Source: Dehalococcoidia bacterium (lineage in GTDB: Bacteria > Chloroflexota > Dehalococcoidia > E44-bin15). From it: 12,454 bases of DNA. The stretch spans positions 1 to 12,454 of the forward strand of contig SOIC01000059.1 of assembly GCA_004377275.1 (NCBI GenBank), given 5' to 3'. Positions 6,419-12,454 of the stretch are shown piece after piece; within the stretch, counting starts at the first letter, position 1, and the number at the start of each line of letters is the position of its first letter. The notes beneath the pieces were generated by a model, which did not search any database, was not told the DNA's origin, and was given only the letters and a program-made list of their open reading frames with translations. A program made the position numbers and the translations under genes.

Positions 6419-8395
6419 GTGTCGTATAATATCGCGATATTCATAGCTGTTTTTGTGGCCGCCATGGCGCTTTTTAGCTGGAGCTGTTTCCAGCGTTTCC
6501 GCCTGGTAACCCTGGGCAAAGCGGAGAATCGTTTCAACGATGTCGGTAAGCGTACCTGGAATATGCTGTTTTTTGCCTTTGGTCAGCGGCGGGTGGTCAG
6601 TCGACGCTTCGGCTTAAACCACTTTATGCTTTTCTGGTGTTTCCTAATCTTAATGATCGCCAATACCGAGTTCCTGCTGAATGGCCTGTTCCCGGATTAC
6701 ATTAGCCTCTCACGATTGCCAGATGGCGCGTACTACACCCTGGCCTTCATTTTCGATGTAGTGTCGGCACTTGCCCTATTGGCAGTGTGTATTGCGATTA
6801 TCCGCCGTGTGGCTTTTCCGCCCCCCAACATAGAGGCGCGGAGCCGCGACGCCTTTATTATTTTGACACTAATTGCTATCCTCATGATCGCCTTCTTCGG
6901 CCTACACGCCAGCGAGATCGCTCAGGGAATTGAAGAGGCTGCCCAATACATGCCTATATCTAATTTTGCGGCTTCCGCTTTCATGTCAGGTGCTTCGGCA
7001 GATAGCCTTAGTTGGCTTGCTAACTTCTTCTGGTGGCTTCACGCTGTAGTGCTGCTTCTATTCCTGAACTACCTGCCTTATAGTAAGCACATGCATATCC
7101 TAACCGCTATCCCCAACTGCTTCTTCAAGAGCCTAGAAAAGGTTAACACCCAACCCCGCGAAGAGTTCACAAAAGGCAGTACCTTCGGTGTTGGCCAGGT
7201 AGATCAATTCGGCTGGAAGGGTTTATTCGACTCCTATTCCTGCACCGAGTGTGGCAGGTGCTCGGATAATTGTCCGACTACCTTCACCGGCAAACCACTG
7301 AACCCGCGGCTGATCATCCACGATATTAAGGTTAACCTGTTAAAAAACGGACCGCTACTGGCTAAAAAGAAGGAAGCGGTATTGCCCTTAATCGGCAACA
7401 GTGAGGAGGGCACCGTATCCGAGGAGGCTATCTGGGAGTGCACTACCTGCGGCGCTTGTATGGAAGTGTGCCCAGTGTTTATTGAGCACGTGCCCAGAAT
7501 CGTTGATATGCGCCGAAATCTGGTGGAGATGAAGGCTAAGTTCCCGCAGGAATTGCTCAACTTCTTCGAGAATATAGAAGCGCGTAGTAATCCTTGGGGC
7601 ATTGCTCCCGAGAAGCGTATAGCGTGGGCCGCTGAAACCAGTGTCAAGCCTTTTGAGGCCGACAAGACCGAATACTTGTTTTTCGTAGGCTGTGCTGGCG
7701 CTTTTGATGCACGTAACAGACGGGTAACCCTGGCTGTGTCCAAGATTCTGGATGCAGCTGGCATTTCCTGGGGTATCCTGGGCAAGGATGAAATGTGCTG
7801 TGGCGATAGCCTGCGCCGCCTAGGCAATGAATTCGTCTTTGACCGTATGGCTAAAGAGAATATCAAGATGTTTGAGGATAGGGGCATTAAAAAGATTATT
7901 ACCCTGTGTCCACACTGTTACAGCACCCTGAAGAACGACTACCGTCAGTACGGTGTTGAACTGGAAGTCACCCATCACACCGAGTTAATCGGTAAACTAA
8001 TTGAACATGGTGGCCTGGAGCTGAACGGAAGCGGGGATCTGGGCAATATGGTACTTCATGATTCATGCTACCTGGGACGTTATAATATGATCTATGAACC
8101 CCAGCGCAAAGCCATCGCCGCAGTTACCGGCCAGCTCCCAACTGAGATGGAACATCACCACGCTGGGTCCTTTTGCTGTGGTGCCGGAGGCGGGCGCATG
8201 TGGATGGAAGAAAGCATTGGGAAACGCATCCATTTGGCACGTACAGAGGAAGCCTTGAAGCAAGACCCAAAAACCATCTGTACATGCTGCCCATACTGTA
8301 TGACCATGTTTGAAGATGGGCTAAAAGACAAAAACGTTGAAGATAGAGTTCAGGTGTTGGACCTGGCCGAGGTTGTAGCCGGGGCATTGAAATAG
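6419..8395 (+). CDS. Membrane-bound HdrD-like Fe-S oxidoreductase, ETF:menaquinone oxidoreductase (EMO/EtfD) type
   Basis: This 658-residue protein joins a NarI-like membrane domain to an HdrD-like cytoplasmic domain. About five membrane helices are seen at roughly 4-24, 64-91, 105-132, 144-170 and 198-220. Histidines in or near them (H68, H163, H208, H224, H226) are candidates for heme b. Two ferredoxin motifs follow, C275-x2-C278-x2-C281-x3-C285-P and C341-x2-C344-x2-C347-x3-C351-P. Then come two complete CCG domains, C425...C460-C461...C497-x2-C500 and C550...C586-C587...C624-x2-C627, whose spacings fit the CX31-39CCX35-36CX2C pattern that holds the noncubane [4Fe-4S] clusters of HdrB/HdrD. 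This architecture next to etfBA matches EMO of Geobacter and EtfD of mycobacteria, which pass electrons between ETF and menaquinone. GTG 6419 is supported by AGGAG (6408-6412) six bases upstream. Its arginine codons are richer in CGC/CGT than those of the hydrogenase genes. Confidence 0.9.
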   Translation: MSYNIAIFIAVFVAAMALFSWSCFQRFRLVTLGKAENRFNDVGKRTWNMLFFAFGQRRVVSRRFGLNHFMLFWCFLILMIANTEFLLNGLFPDYISLSRLPDGAYYTLAFIFDVVSALALLAVCIAIIRRVAFPPPNIEARSRDAFIILTLIAILMIAFFGLHASEIAQGIEEAAQYMPISNFAASAFMSGASADSLSWLANFFWWLHAVVLLLFLNYLPYSKHMHILTAIPNCFFKSLEKVNTQPREEFTKGSTFGVGQVDQFGWKGLFDSYSCTECGRCSDNCPTTFTGKPLNPRLIIHDIKVNLLKNGPLLAKKKEAVLPLIGNSEEGTVSEEAIWECTTCGACMEVCPVFIEHVPRIVDMRRNLVEMKAKFPQELLNFFENIEARSNPWGIAPEKRIAWAAETSVKPFEADKTEYLFFVGCAGAFDARNRRVTLAVSKILDAAGISWGILGKDEMCCGDSLRRLGNEFVFDRMAKENIKMFEDRGIKKIITLCPHCYSTLKNDYRQYGVELEVTHHTELIGKLIEHGGLELNGSGDLGNMVLHDSCYLGRYNMIYEPQRKAIAAVTGQLPTEMEHHHAGSFCCGAGGGRMWMEESIGKRIHLARTEEALKQDPKTICTCCPYCMTMFEDGLKDKNVEDRVQVLDLAEVVAGALK

Positions 8396-8449
8396 GACAT
8401 AGCGGTTAACCATCGCTAGTACCTGCGCAGCAATATAAGGAGGTATTCC

Positions 8450-8668
8450 ATGCGGGAGAAGGTAGAAGCAGCTCTGGATGAGATAAGGCCGGCGTTACAG
8501 GCAGATGGCGGCGATGTCGAGCTGGTGGATGTAACCGATGACACGGTTATATTAAAGCTGACAGGCGCCTGCAGCGGCTGCCCGATGGCAACCCAGACCC
8601 TGCACCAAGGGATCGAGCGGGTGCTCAAAGAGCAGATACCTGAGATAAAGGAAGTGATCGCAGTCTAA
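8450..8668 (+). CDS. NifU-like (Nfu-type) Fe-S scaffold domain protein
   Basis: This small protein (72 residues) consists of just the NifU C-terminal (Nfu) domain. It carries the cluster-binding C41-S-G-C44 in the context LTGACSGCPMATQTL, after the typical ALQADGGDVELVDV (15-28). Nfu proteins carry [4Fe-4S] clusters to apo-proteins in the cytoplasm. The start is certain: a full AAGGAGG (8437-8443) lies six bases before the ATG. It stands 54 bases after the EMO-type gene, and that gap contains a weak TAGCG/CGCTA dyad but no terminator. Its place inside a cluster whose products contain many [4Fe-4S] centres suggests it serves their assembly, although general housekeeping cannot be excluded. Confidence 0.92.
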   Translation: MREKVEAALDEIRPALQADGGDVELVDVTDDTVILKLTGACSGCPMATQTLHQGIERVLKEQIPEIKEVIAV

Positions 8669-8720
8669 TGATGGACTCGTGGTACACGCCGAGTGCCTTC
8701 GACAGGATGAGCGGCTTGAC

Positions 8721-8957
8721 ATGATCCAGAAAAGGCGCTTTTCCTGTCATTCATGTGGTAAAGAGGTGGAATGCCCTTCCGGAGCGCTACCCTGCGAGGC
8801 GCTCCAGGACTGGATAACTGTCTGTCACTGGAAGGGGCAAGGAGCGGTTTCCCACTATAGTTTCTGCTCCTTTAGTTGCCTTAAATCCTGGGCAGTTGAC
8901 CAGGCCCCCAGCGTTCCGCAGATATTCCTGGAATCTTTTAACCAGGATAAACCTTAG
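8721..8957 (+). CDS. Small cysteine-rich protein, probable zinc-binding, unknown function
   Basis: From ATG 8721 this is 78 residues; an in-frame GTG at 8679 would add 14. The protein begins with FSCHSCGKEVEC (CxxC plus a further Cys) and later has VCHW and YSFCSFSCLKSW, a CxxxC pair followed by an aromatic helix as in small treble-clef or MYM-like zinc fingers. There is no membrane segment. I do not recognise the family. Neither start has a good ribosome binding site; I prefer ATG because the extra upstream residues look non-native and the DNA at 8696-8715 resembles an interspersed repeat. It lies between the NifU-like gene and the hydrogenase protease, so a role in metal-centre maturation of the hydrogenase is possible, on position alone. 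Confidence 0.65.
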   Translation: MIQKRRFSCHSCGKEVECPSGALPCEALQDWITVCHWKGQGAVSHYSFCSFSCLKSWAVDQAPSVPQIFLESFNQDKP

Positions 8958-8996
8958 AAACAGGCAATTGGCAATACAAGAAGGCAAAGGTAAAAG

Positions 8997-9446
8997 ATGA
9001 AGACGCTCATCTTAGGAATAGGAAACCCGATCGTAACCGACGATAGCGCAGGTCTCAAGATCGCCCAGCGGATCAAGGAGAGAAATCCTGAACTGGAAGT
9101 GATCGAGGCCTGTTCAGGCGCCCTCGGGCTCCTCGATGATATAGCCGGCTACGATAAGCTCATCATCATCGATTCGGTAAAGACTGAAGGGGGTAAACCG
9201 GGGGAGCTATACAAGCTGGAGCTGGAAGATTTGCCGCCGGCCTCGGACCTCGTCACATCTCATGGCGTGGATATAGCCAGCGCGTTTAAACTGGGGGAAG
9301 GACTGGGATACAAGATGCCCCGATCCGTCAGCATATATGCTGTCGAGATAAAGGATAATACCAACTTTGGCGAGGAATGCACCAAAGAGGTGGCAGAAAG
9401 AATACCGGCCCTAGCCCAGAGAATTATGGAGGCAGAGAATCTATGA
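8997..9446 (+). CDS. Hydrogenase maturation endopeptidase (HycI/HyaD/HybD family)
   Basis: This 149-residue peptidase cuts the C-terminal tail off the [NiFe] large subunit once Ni has been inserted. The family signature GIGNPIVTDDSAG is at 7-19. Residues equivalent to the nickel ligands of HybD (Glu16, Asp62, His93) are D16, D59 (IIIDSVK) and H89 (SHGVD). Length is typical. A weak AAGG lies seven bases before the ATG. The obvious substrate is the MvhA-like protein at 2744-4204, which keeps a 26-residue tail after DPCHACATH. The gene's end overlaps, as ATGA, a tiny open frame at 9443-9511. Confidence 0.93.
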   Translation: MKTLILGIGNPIVTDDSAGLKIAQRIKERNPELEVIEACSGALGLLDDIAGYDKLIIIDSVKTEGGKPGELYKLELEDLPPASDLVTSHGVDIASAFKLGEGLGYKMPRSVSIYAVEIKDNTNFGEECTKEVAERIPALAQRIMEAENL

Positions 9447-9511
9447 GTGAGTTTATCGACAAAATCACCGGGCTTGGCCCGCCTAGCGGCACCAAAGTTG
9501 GTGACCAATGA
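9443..9511 (+). CDS. Possible 22-residue small ORF
   Basis: ATG 9443 overlaps the protease stop (ATGA), and GGAGG (9428-9432) lies ten bases upstream. The frame encodes MSEFIDKITGLGPPSGTKVGDQ (split here as MSEFIDKITG and LGPPSGTKVGDQ) and then stops. It fills most of the 91-base gap before the next gene, whose product also begins MSE. It could be a real micro-protein, a leader that couples translation, or a remnant of a longer gene. No homology is recognised. Confidence 0.25.
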   Translation: MSEFIDKITGLGPPSGTKVGDQ

Positions 9512-9537
9512 GCGATAATTAGGAGAGAGGAGGTAAA

Positions 9538-10704
9538 TTGAGCGAGCAAATCACTGAAGAAATGGTGGCTGTCAAAGTAACGGAGGAATCTTGTAGCACA
9601 TGCGCGATCTGCTACTCCGTTTGCCCCTATGAGGCAATAAAAAAGGATGCCGAAACGGGCAAGGCCATCCTTGAAATAGAAAAGTGCCAGGTATGTGGCC
9701 TCTGCTATTCAGCATGTCCTTCTAAGGTCATCGACACCATCTATTATGACTTAGATTCCCTGACCGGGTATCTGGATCGGGCAAAGCAGAAATATGATAG
9801 TGATACACTGGTGATCATGTGTAAAGGAAGCGCCCCCGACCTTGCCGGGATCGAGAGGCAATTCGGGGTGACAAAATTCATCCCGCTATCTGTTCCCTGC
9901 GTGGGGCGTATTCCCGTGGAAGTATTCCTGAAAGCCATAACTACGGGAATAAAGAAAATCCATGTCCTCGCCTGCGATGAGGATTACTGCCGATATCAGC
10001 GGGGAAGCCCCGTCGAGGGACGTCGAATCGCTGCACTCAATCTGTTGCTGGAGCAGCTCGGCTACGGCACAGAAGCGATAACCCTGAAGCGGAATAGCCT
10101 GAAGGTACAGGTGAAAGAAGACCTGTGCATCGGCTGCGGCAATTGTGTCTTTTACTGCCCATGGGATGCGCCCAGGCTGGTGAGCCCGGGGATCGTTAAG
10201 ATCGATATGGACGCCTGTCACGGCTGTGGCCTGTGCGTCTCGATGTGCCCCGCCTTCGCCCTGGACCTGGAGAATTGGGAGAAGGATCGCATTTCAATGT
10301 TGATTTCCCAGCTTGTAGCAGAAATGGCCCCGCCCAAGATCCTGGTATTTTGCTGCCAGTGGGCTGTATTCCCTGCGCTGGAGGATGAGCTCAACGAGCA
10401 CACACGCTATATCTACCTGCCCTGTGCCGCCAGGGTTGATACCACTCACATAGTAGAGGCTTTCCATACCGGTGTCGATGGCGTTTTGATCGCAGCCTGC
10501 GCCGAAGATGACTGCAAGCTGGAGAAGGCGGGTGGGAAGACCCAGCGCCCGGTAGAGGCACTCCAGACAAGGCTGGGTGAAATAGGCCGTGGTGAGCAGC
10601 TTAATTTCTGCACCGTAGCACCACGATACCCGGAGGCGTTTAAGAGGGAACTAGCGCAGTTCAGCGAAAAAATTGCCGATATTTGTACACTGGAGTCAGC
10701 ATGA
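9538..10704 (+). CDS. Tandem-duplicated ferredoxin-MvhD (FlpD) fusion protein
   Basis: The 388-residue protein is two copies of the same module. Copy A has ferredoxin motifs C19/C22/C25/C29 and C50/C53/C56/C60, then an MvhD-like domain with C95, C121 (PCVGR), C146 and C151 (ACDEDYC). Copy B has C197/C200/C203/C207 and C227/C230/C233/C237, then C272/C273, C296 (PCAAR), C321 and C326 (ACAEDDC). It could thus bind four [4Fe-4S] clusters and two [2Fe-2S] clusters. MvhD normally links the MvhAG hydrogenase to HdrA in the heterodisulfide reductase complex; no HdrA flavin-binding motif is present here. It probably receives electrons from the hydrogenase at 1745-4204. The start is TTG 9538, with GAGGAGG (9527-9533) four bases upstream; ATG 9562 lacks such a site. 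Its stop overlaps the next start as ATGA. Confidence 0.88.
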   Translation: MSEQITEEMVAVKVTEESCSTCAICYSVCPYEAIKKDAETGKAILEIEKCQVCGLCYSACPSKVIDTIYYDLDSLTGYLDRAKQKYDSDTLVIMCKGSAPDLAGIERQFGVTKFIPLSVPCVGRIPVEVFLKAITTGIKKIHVLACDEDYCRYQRGSPVEGRRIAALNLLLEQLGYGTEAITLKRNSLKVQVKEDLCIGCGNCVFYCPWDAPRLVSPGIVKIDMDACHGCGLCVSMCPAFALDLENWEKDRISMLISQLVAEMAPPKILVFCCQWAVFPALEDELNEHTRYIYLPCAARVDTTHIVEAFHTGVDGVLIAACAEDDCKLEKAGGKTQRPVEALQTRLGEIGRGEQLNFCTVAPRYPEAFKRELAQFSEKIADICTLESA

Positions 10705-11351
10705 TAGTTACGACGCAGAAGCCTTTGGATGAGATCCTGGATTTTGTCTCCCCCTATAAAAATATCCTGATCGTTGGTTGTGATGGCTGCACCCAGCCGC
10801 CGCGAGGCATAAGAGAGGCGGGGACCTTGAGCCAATTGCTCGATCTTGGCGGCAAGCTGCGAAATAAGGAGTTCGAGTTTAAAGTGAACACGCTGGTGAA
10901 GCAATGCGATTCCCACTTGACCGCGGTTGCGCTTAAGGACATGATAGACGATGATGTGGAGGCAGTGCTCACGCTGGCCTGCGGCCTGGGGCCGCAAACT
11001 ATCGCCATACTTTACCCCGAGCTTCCCGTCTTTCCGGCGCAAAATACCGTATTTATAGGGTCGGAGGAGCGCGAGGCGGGTACTCTGGAAGAAAGGTGTG
11101 CCGCCTGTGGTGACTGCGTTCTGGGCCTAACCGGAGGCATTTGCCCGGTTTCCAGATGTGCCAAAAGCCTGCTCAACGGTCCCTGCGGCGGTTCGCAAAA
11201 TGGCAAATGCGAGATCGACCCGAATAAGGACTGCGCCTGGGCGCTGATTATCGAGCGCCTCGAGAAACTGGGGAGACTACAGGATTTAGAGGCAATCCAG
11301 CCTCCCAAGGATCACCAAGCGGTCGCACGACCGGGCAAGATAGTGCCCTAG
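10701..11351 (+). CDS. metV: MetV-like protein (methylene-tetrahydrofolate reductase C-terminal family)
   Basis: The protein (216 residues) matches the MetV family, the zinc/Fe-S partner of MetF in acetogen methylene-THF reductases. The C-terminal Cys-rich signature is C133-x2-C136-x2-C139, GGICPVSRC (145-153), NGPCGG (159-164), GKCE (168-171) and C178-A-W. The N-terminal half starts ILIVGCDGC (22-30), with further Cys at 69 and 94. In Moorella, MetVF is encoded with HdrABC and MvhD, so a MetV next to an MvhD-type protein is a familiar pairing. Here MetF is not seen, and HypF follows directly. ATG 10701 overlaps the previous stop (ATGA) and has GGAG (10692-10695) five bases upstream, so the two are translationally coupled and probably act together. 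It may be an electron-transfer subunit without MTHFR activity of its own. Confidence 0.87.
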   Translation: MIVTTQKPLDEILDFVSPYKNILIVGCDGCTQPPRGIREAGTLSQLLDLGGKLRNKEFEFKVNTLVKQCDSHLTAVALKDMIDDDVEAVLTLACGLGPQTIAILYPELPVFPAQNTVFIGSEEREAGTLEERCAACGDCVLGLTGGICPVSRCAKSLLNGPCGGSQNGKCEIDPNKDCAWALIIERLEKLGRLQDLEAIQPPKDHQAVARPGKIVP

Positions 11352-11361
11352 CAACAAATTC

Positions 11362-12454
11362 ATGGGGGCAGCACCAGTGGTGCTCATTAAAGCGGGAAAA
11401 GCGGCGAGGATAAGCGTGCGAGGGGTGGTGCAGGGGGTTGGCTTCAGACCCTTTGTCTACCGGCTGGCTCAGGAGCACAATTTGAAGGGCTGGGTGCGCA
11501 ACACATCGGGAAATGTCGAGATTGAGGTGGAAGGGGACAAGAAGAGCGTAAAGAATTTTCTCACCGACCTTGAAGCGAAAGCCCCTCCTCTGGCCCGAAT
11601 CGAAAACGTCGCCATCACTTTCTATCCCCCGAGTGGTCATACCGAGTTCGAAATCTGTAAAAGCCTGAGTCAGGAGGGGAAATACCAGCTAGTCTCGCCG
11701 GATATCGCCACCTGTGAGGATTGCCAAAGCGAAATTTTCTGCCTCACCGACCGCCGCTTCCGCTATCCCTTTACTAACTGCACCAATTGTGGTCCACGAT
11801 TTACCATCATCGAGGATATCCCCTATGACCGCCCTAAGACCACCATGCGTAACTTCCAGATGTGCCCCCAGTGTCAGCAGGAATACGACGATCCCCTGGA
11901 CCGCAGGTTTCATGCCCAGCCCAATGCCTGCCCCCAGTGTGGCCCCAGCTTAGCGCTGGTTGACAGCAGCGGGAACCCGGTGGCATGCGATGATGCTATT
12001 GAGGCAGCCGGCGAGCTCCTCAAAGCGGGGAGAATCCTAGCACTCCGCGGCCTGGGCGGATTCCAGCTTGCCTGCGACGCAACCAATGAGGAAGCGATAA
12101 ACCTCTTAAGAAGCAGAAAAAGGCGCCTCTCCAAACCCTTTGCCGTTATGGTAGCCACCCTGGAGGATATTGAAAGGCACTGCCTGGTATCGCCCCAGGA
12201 ACGAAAGCTGCTTAAATCCGCTGAATGCCCCATCGTTCTCCTGAGTTGGAAGCATAGCTCATCCAATGTCTCCCCGTCAGTTGCTCCGAATCTGAGGTAC
12301 CTCGGCATCATGCTCCCCTATACTCCGCTGCACCACCTTCTATTAAGGGAGAGCGCCATCCCGTTGATCATGACCAGCGGCAACCTCAGTGAGGAACCCA
12401 TTGCCAAAGATAACGATGAGGCGCTAAGGAGACTCGGTGGAATCGCCGATTACT
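11362..12454 (+). CDS. hypF: Carbamoyltransferase HypF, N-terminal part (cut by window edge)
   Basis: HypF makes the thiocarbamate on HypE that becomes the CN ligands of the NiFe site. The 364 codons present cover the first domains. An acylphosphatase domain holds GVVQGVGFRPFVYRLA (21-36, with R29) and N47. Zinc fingers C118-x2-C121, C140-x2-C143, C168-x2-C171 and C190-x2-C193 have the exact family spacing of 18, 24 and 18 residues. A YrdC-like domain follows, with SRKRRLSKPFAVM (251-263), LGIMLPYTPLHHLL (314-327) and MTSGNLSEEPIA (337-348). The Kae1-like C-terminal domain lies outside the window. ATG 11362 is chosen, though no ribosome binding site precedes it; GTG 11377 or 11380, preceded by GGGGG, are alternatives. 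A 15-bp dyad AGCACCA-G-TGGTGCT (11370-11384) covers these starts. It is placed ten bases after metV, so it belongs to the same operon and serves its hydrogenase. Confidence 0.95.
   Translation, partial: MGAAPVVLIKAGKAARISVRGVVQGVGFRPFVYRLAQEHNLKGWVRNTSGNVEIEVEGDKKSVKNFLTDLEAKAPPLARIENVAITFYPPSGHTEFEICKSLSQEGKYQLVSPDIATCEDCQSEIFCLTDRRFRYPFTNCTNCGPRFTIIEDIPYDRPKTTMRNFQMCPQCQQEYDDPLDRRFHAQPNACPQCGPSLALVDSSGNPVACDDAIEAAGELLKAGRILALRGLGGFQLACDATNEEAINLLRSRKRRLSKPFAVMVATLEDIERHCLVSPQERKLLKSAECPIVLLSWKHSSSNVSPSVAPNLRYLGIMLPYTPLHHLLLRESAIPLIMTSGNLSEEPIAKDNDEALRRLGGIADY

Noticed and set aside
8396..8449. TAGCG/CGCTA dyad as a terminator after the EMO-type gene.
   Set aside because: Five-base stem, long loop and no T-run; the next gene has a strong ribosome binding site and likely continues the same operon.
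8696..8715. CTTCGACAGGATGAGCGG resembles widespread intergenic repeats containing CCTTCGACAGGCTCAGG.
   Set aside because: Only a short partial match that lacks the usual inverted half, so it is not called as a repeat; it is used only as weak support for the later start of the small Cys-rich gene.
9538..10704. HdrA as identity of the ferredoxin/MvhD-type protein.
   Set aside because: No FAD-binding GxGxxG domain is present; only ferredoxin and MvhD-type Cys patterns, each twice.

Overview
This window holds a long, co-directional + strand gene cluster for a cytoplasmic [NiFe] hydrogenase and an unusual electron-transfer apparatus (about 1.4 kb to the right edge). At the left it is preceded by a divergent sugar-nucleotide-type epimerase gene on the - strand. 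Gene content points to an anaerobic, H2-metabolising bacterium: an F420-non-reducing-type (Mvh, group 3) hydrogenase, a ferredoxin-fused ETF, an HdrD-like membrane oxidoreductase, MvhD-like and MetV-like proteins. An uncultured Chloroflexota/Dehalococcoidia-like lineage is my best guess, but the sequence alone does not prove the phylum.

Layout. 1-859 (-): NAD-dependent epimerase, C-terminus cut off by the window edge, with its own promoter. 860-1744: a long non-coding stretch holding a degenerate repeat element, a REP/BIME-like pair of inverted hairpins, a scattered-repeat-like stretch, a good sigma70-type promoter (about 1396-1425), a structured leader ending in an intrinsic terminator with T-box-like sequence (1462-1685), and a second extended -10 promoter just before the first hydrogenase gene. 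1745-4204: hydrogenase small and large subunits (MvhG/MvhA-like). 4210-8395: EtfB, ferredoxin-EtfA, and a membrane-anchored HdrD-like Fe-S oxidoreductase of the ETF:menaquinone oxidoreductase (EMO/EtfD) type. 8450-9446: NifU-like scaffold domain, a small Cys-rich protein, and the hydrogenase maturation protease. 9538-11351: a protein with two tandem copies of [2x4Fe-4S ferredoxin + MvhD domain], then a MetV-like methylene-THF reductase partner protein. 11362-edge: HypF, the carbamoyltransferase for the hydrogenase CN ligands.

Working model (inference). The MvhAG-type hydrogenase oxidises H2 (or makes it) in the cytoplasm. The duplicated ferredoxin-MvhD protein could collect its electrons, with ferredoxin-EtfA/EtfB as a flavin branching point and the membrane protein linking ETF to the quinone pool through heme b and two HdrD-type Fe-S sites. 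HdrA, HdrB and HdrC, the usual partners of MvhAGD, are absent here; the CCG (HdrB/D-type) chemistry sits in the membrane protein instead. The protease and HypF mature the NiFe site, and the NifU-like protein could supply clusters to this very Fe-S-rich system. MetV suggests a tie to C1/Wood-Ljungdahl metabolism, but no MetF is visible.
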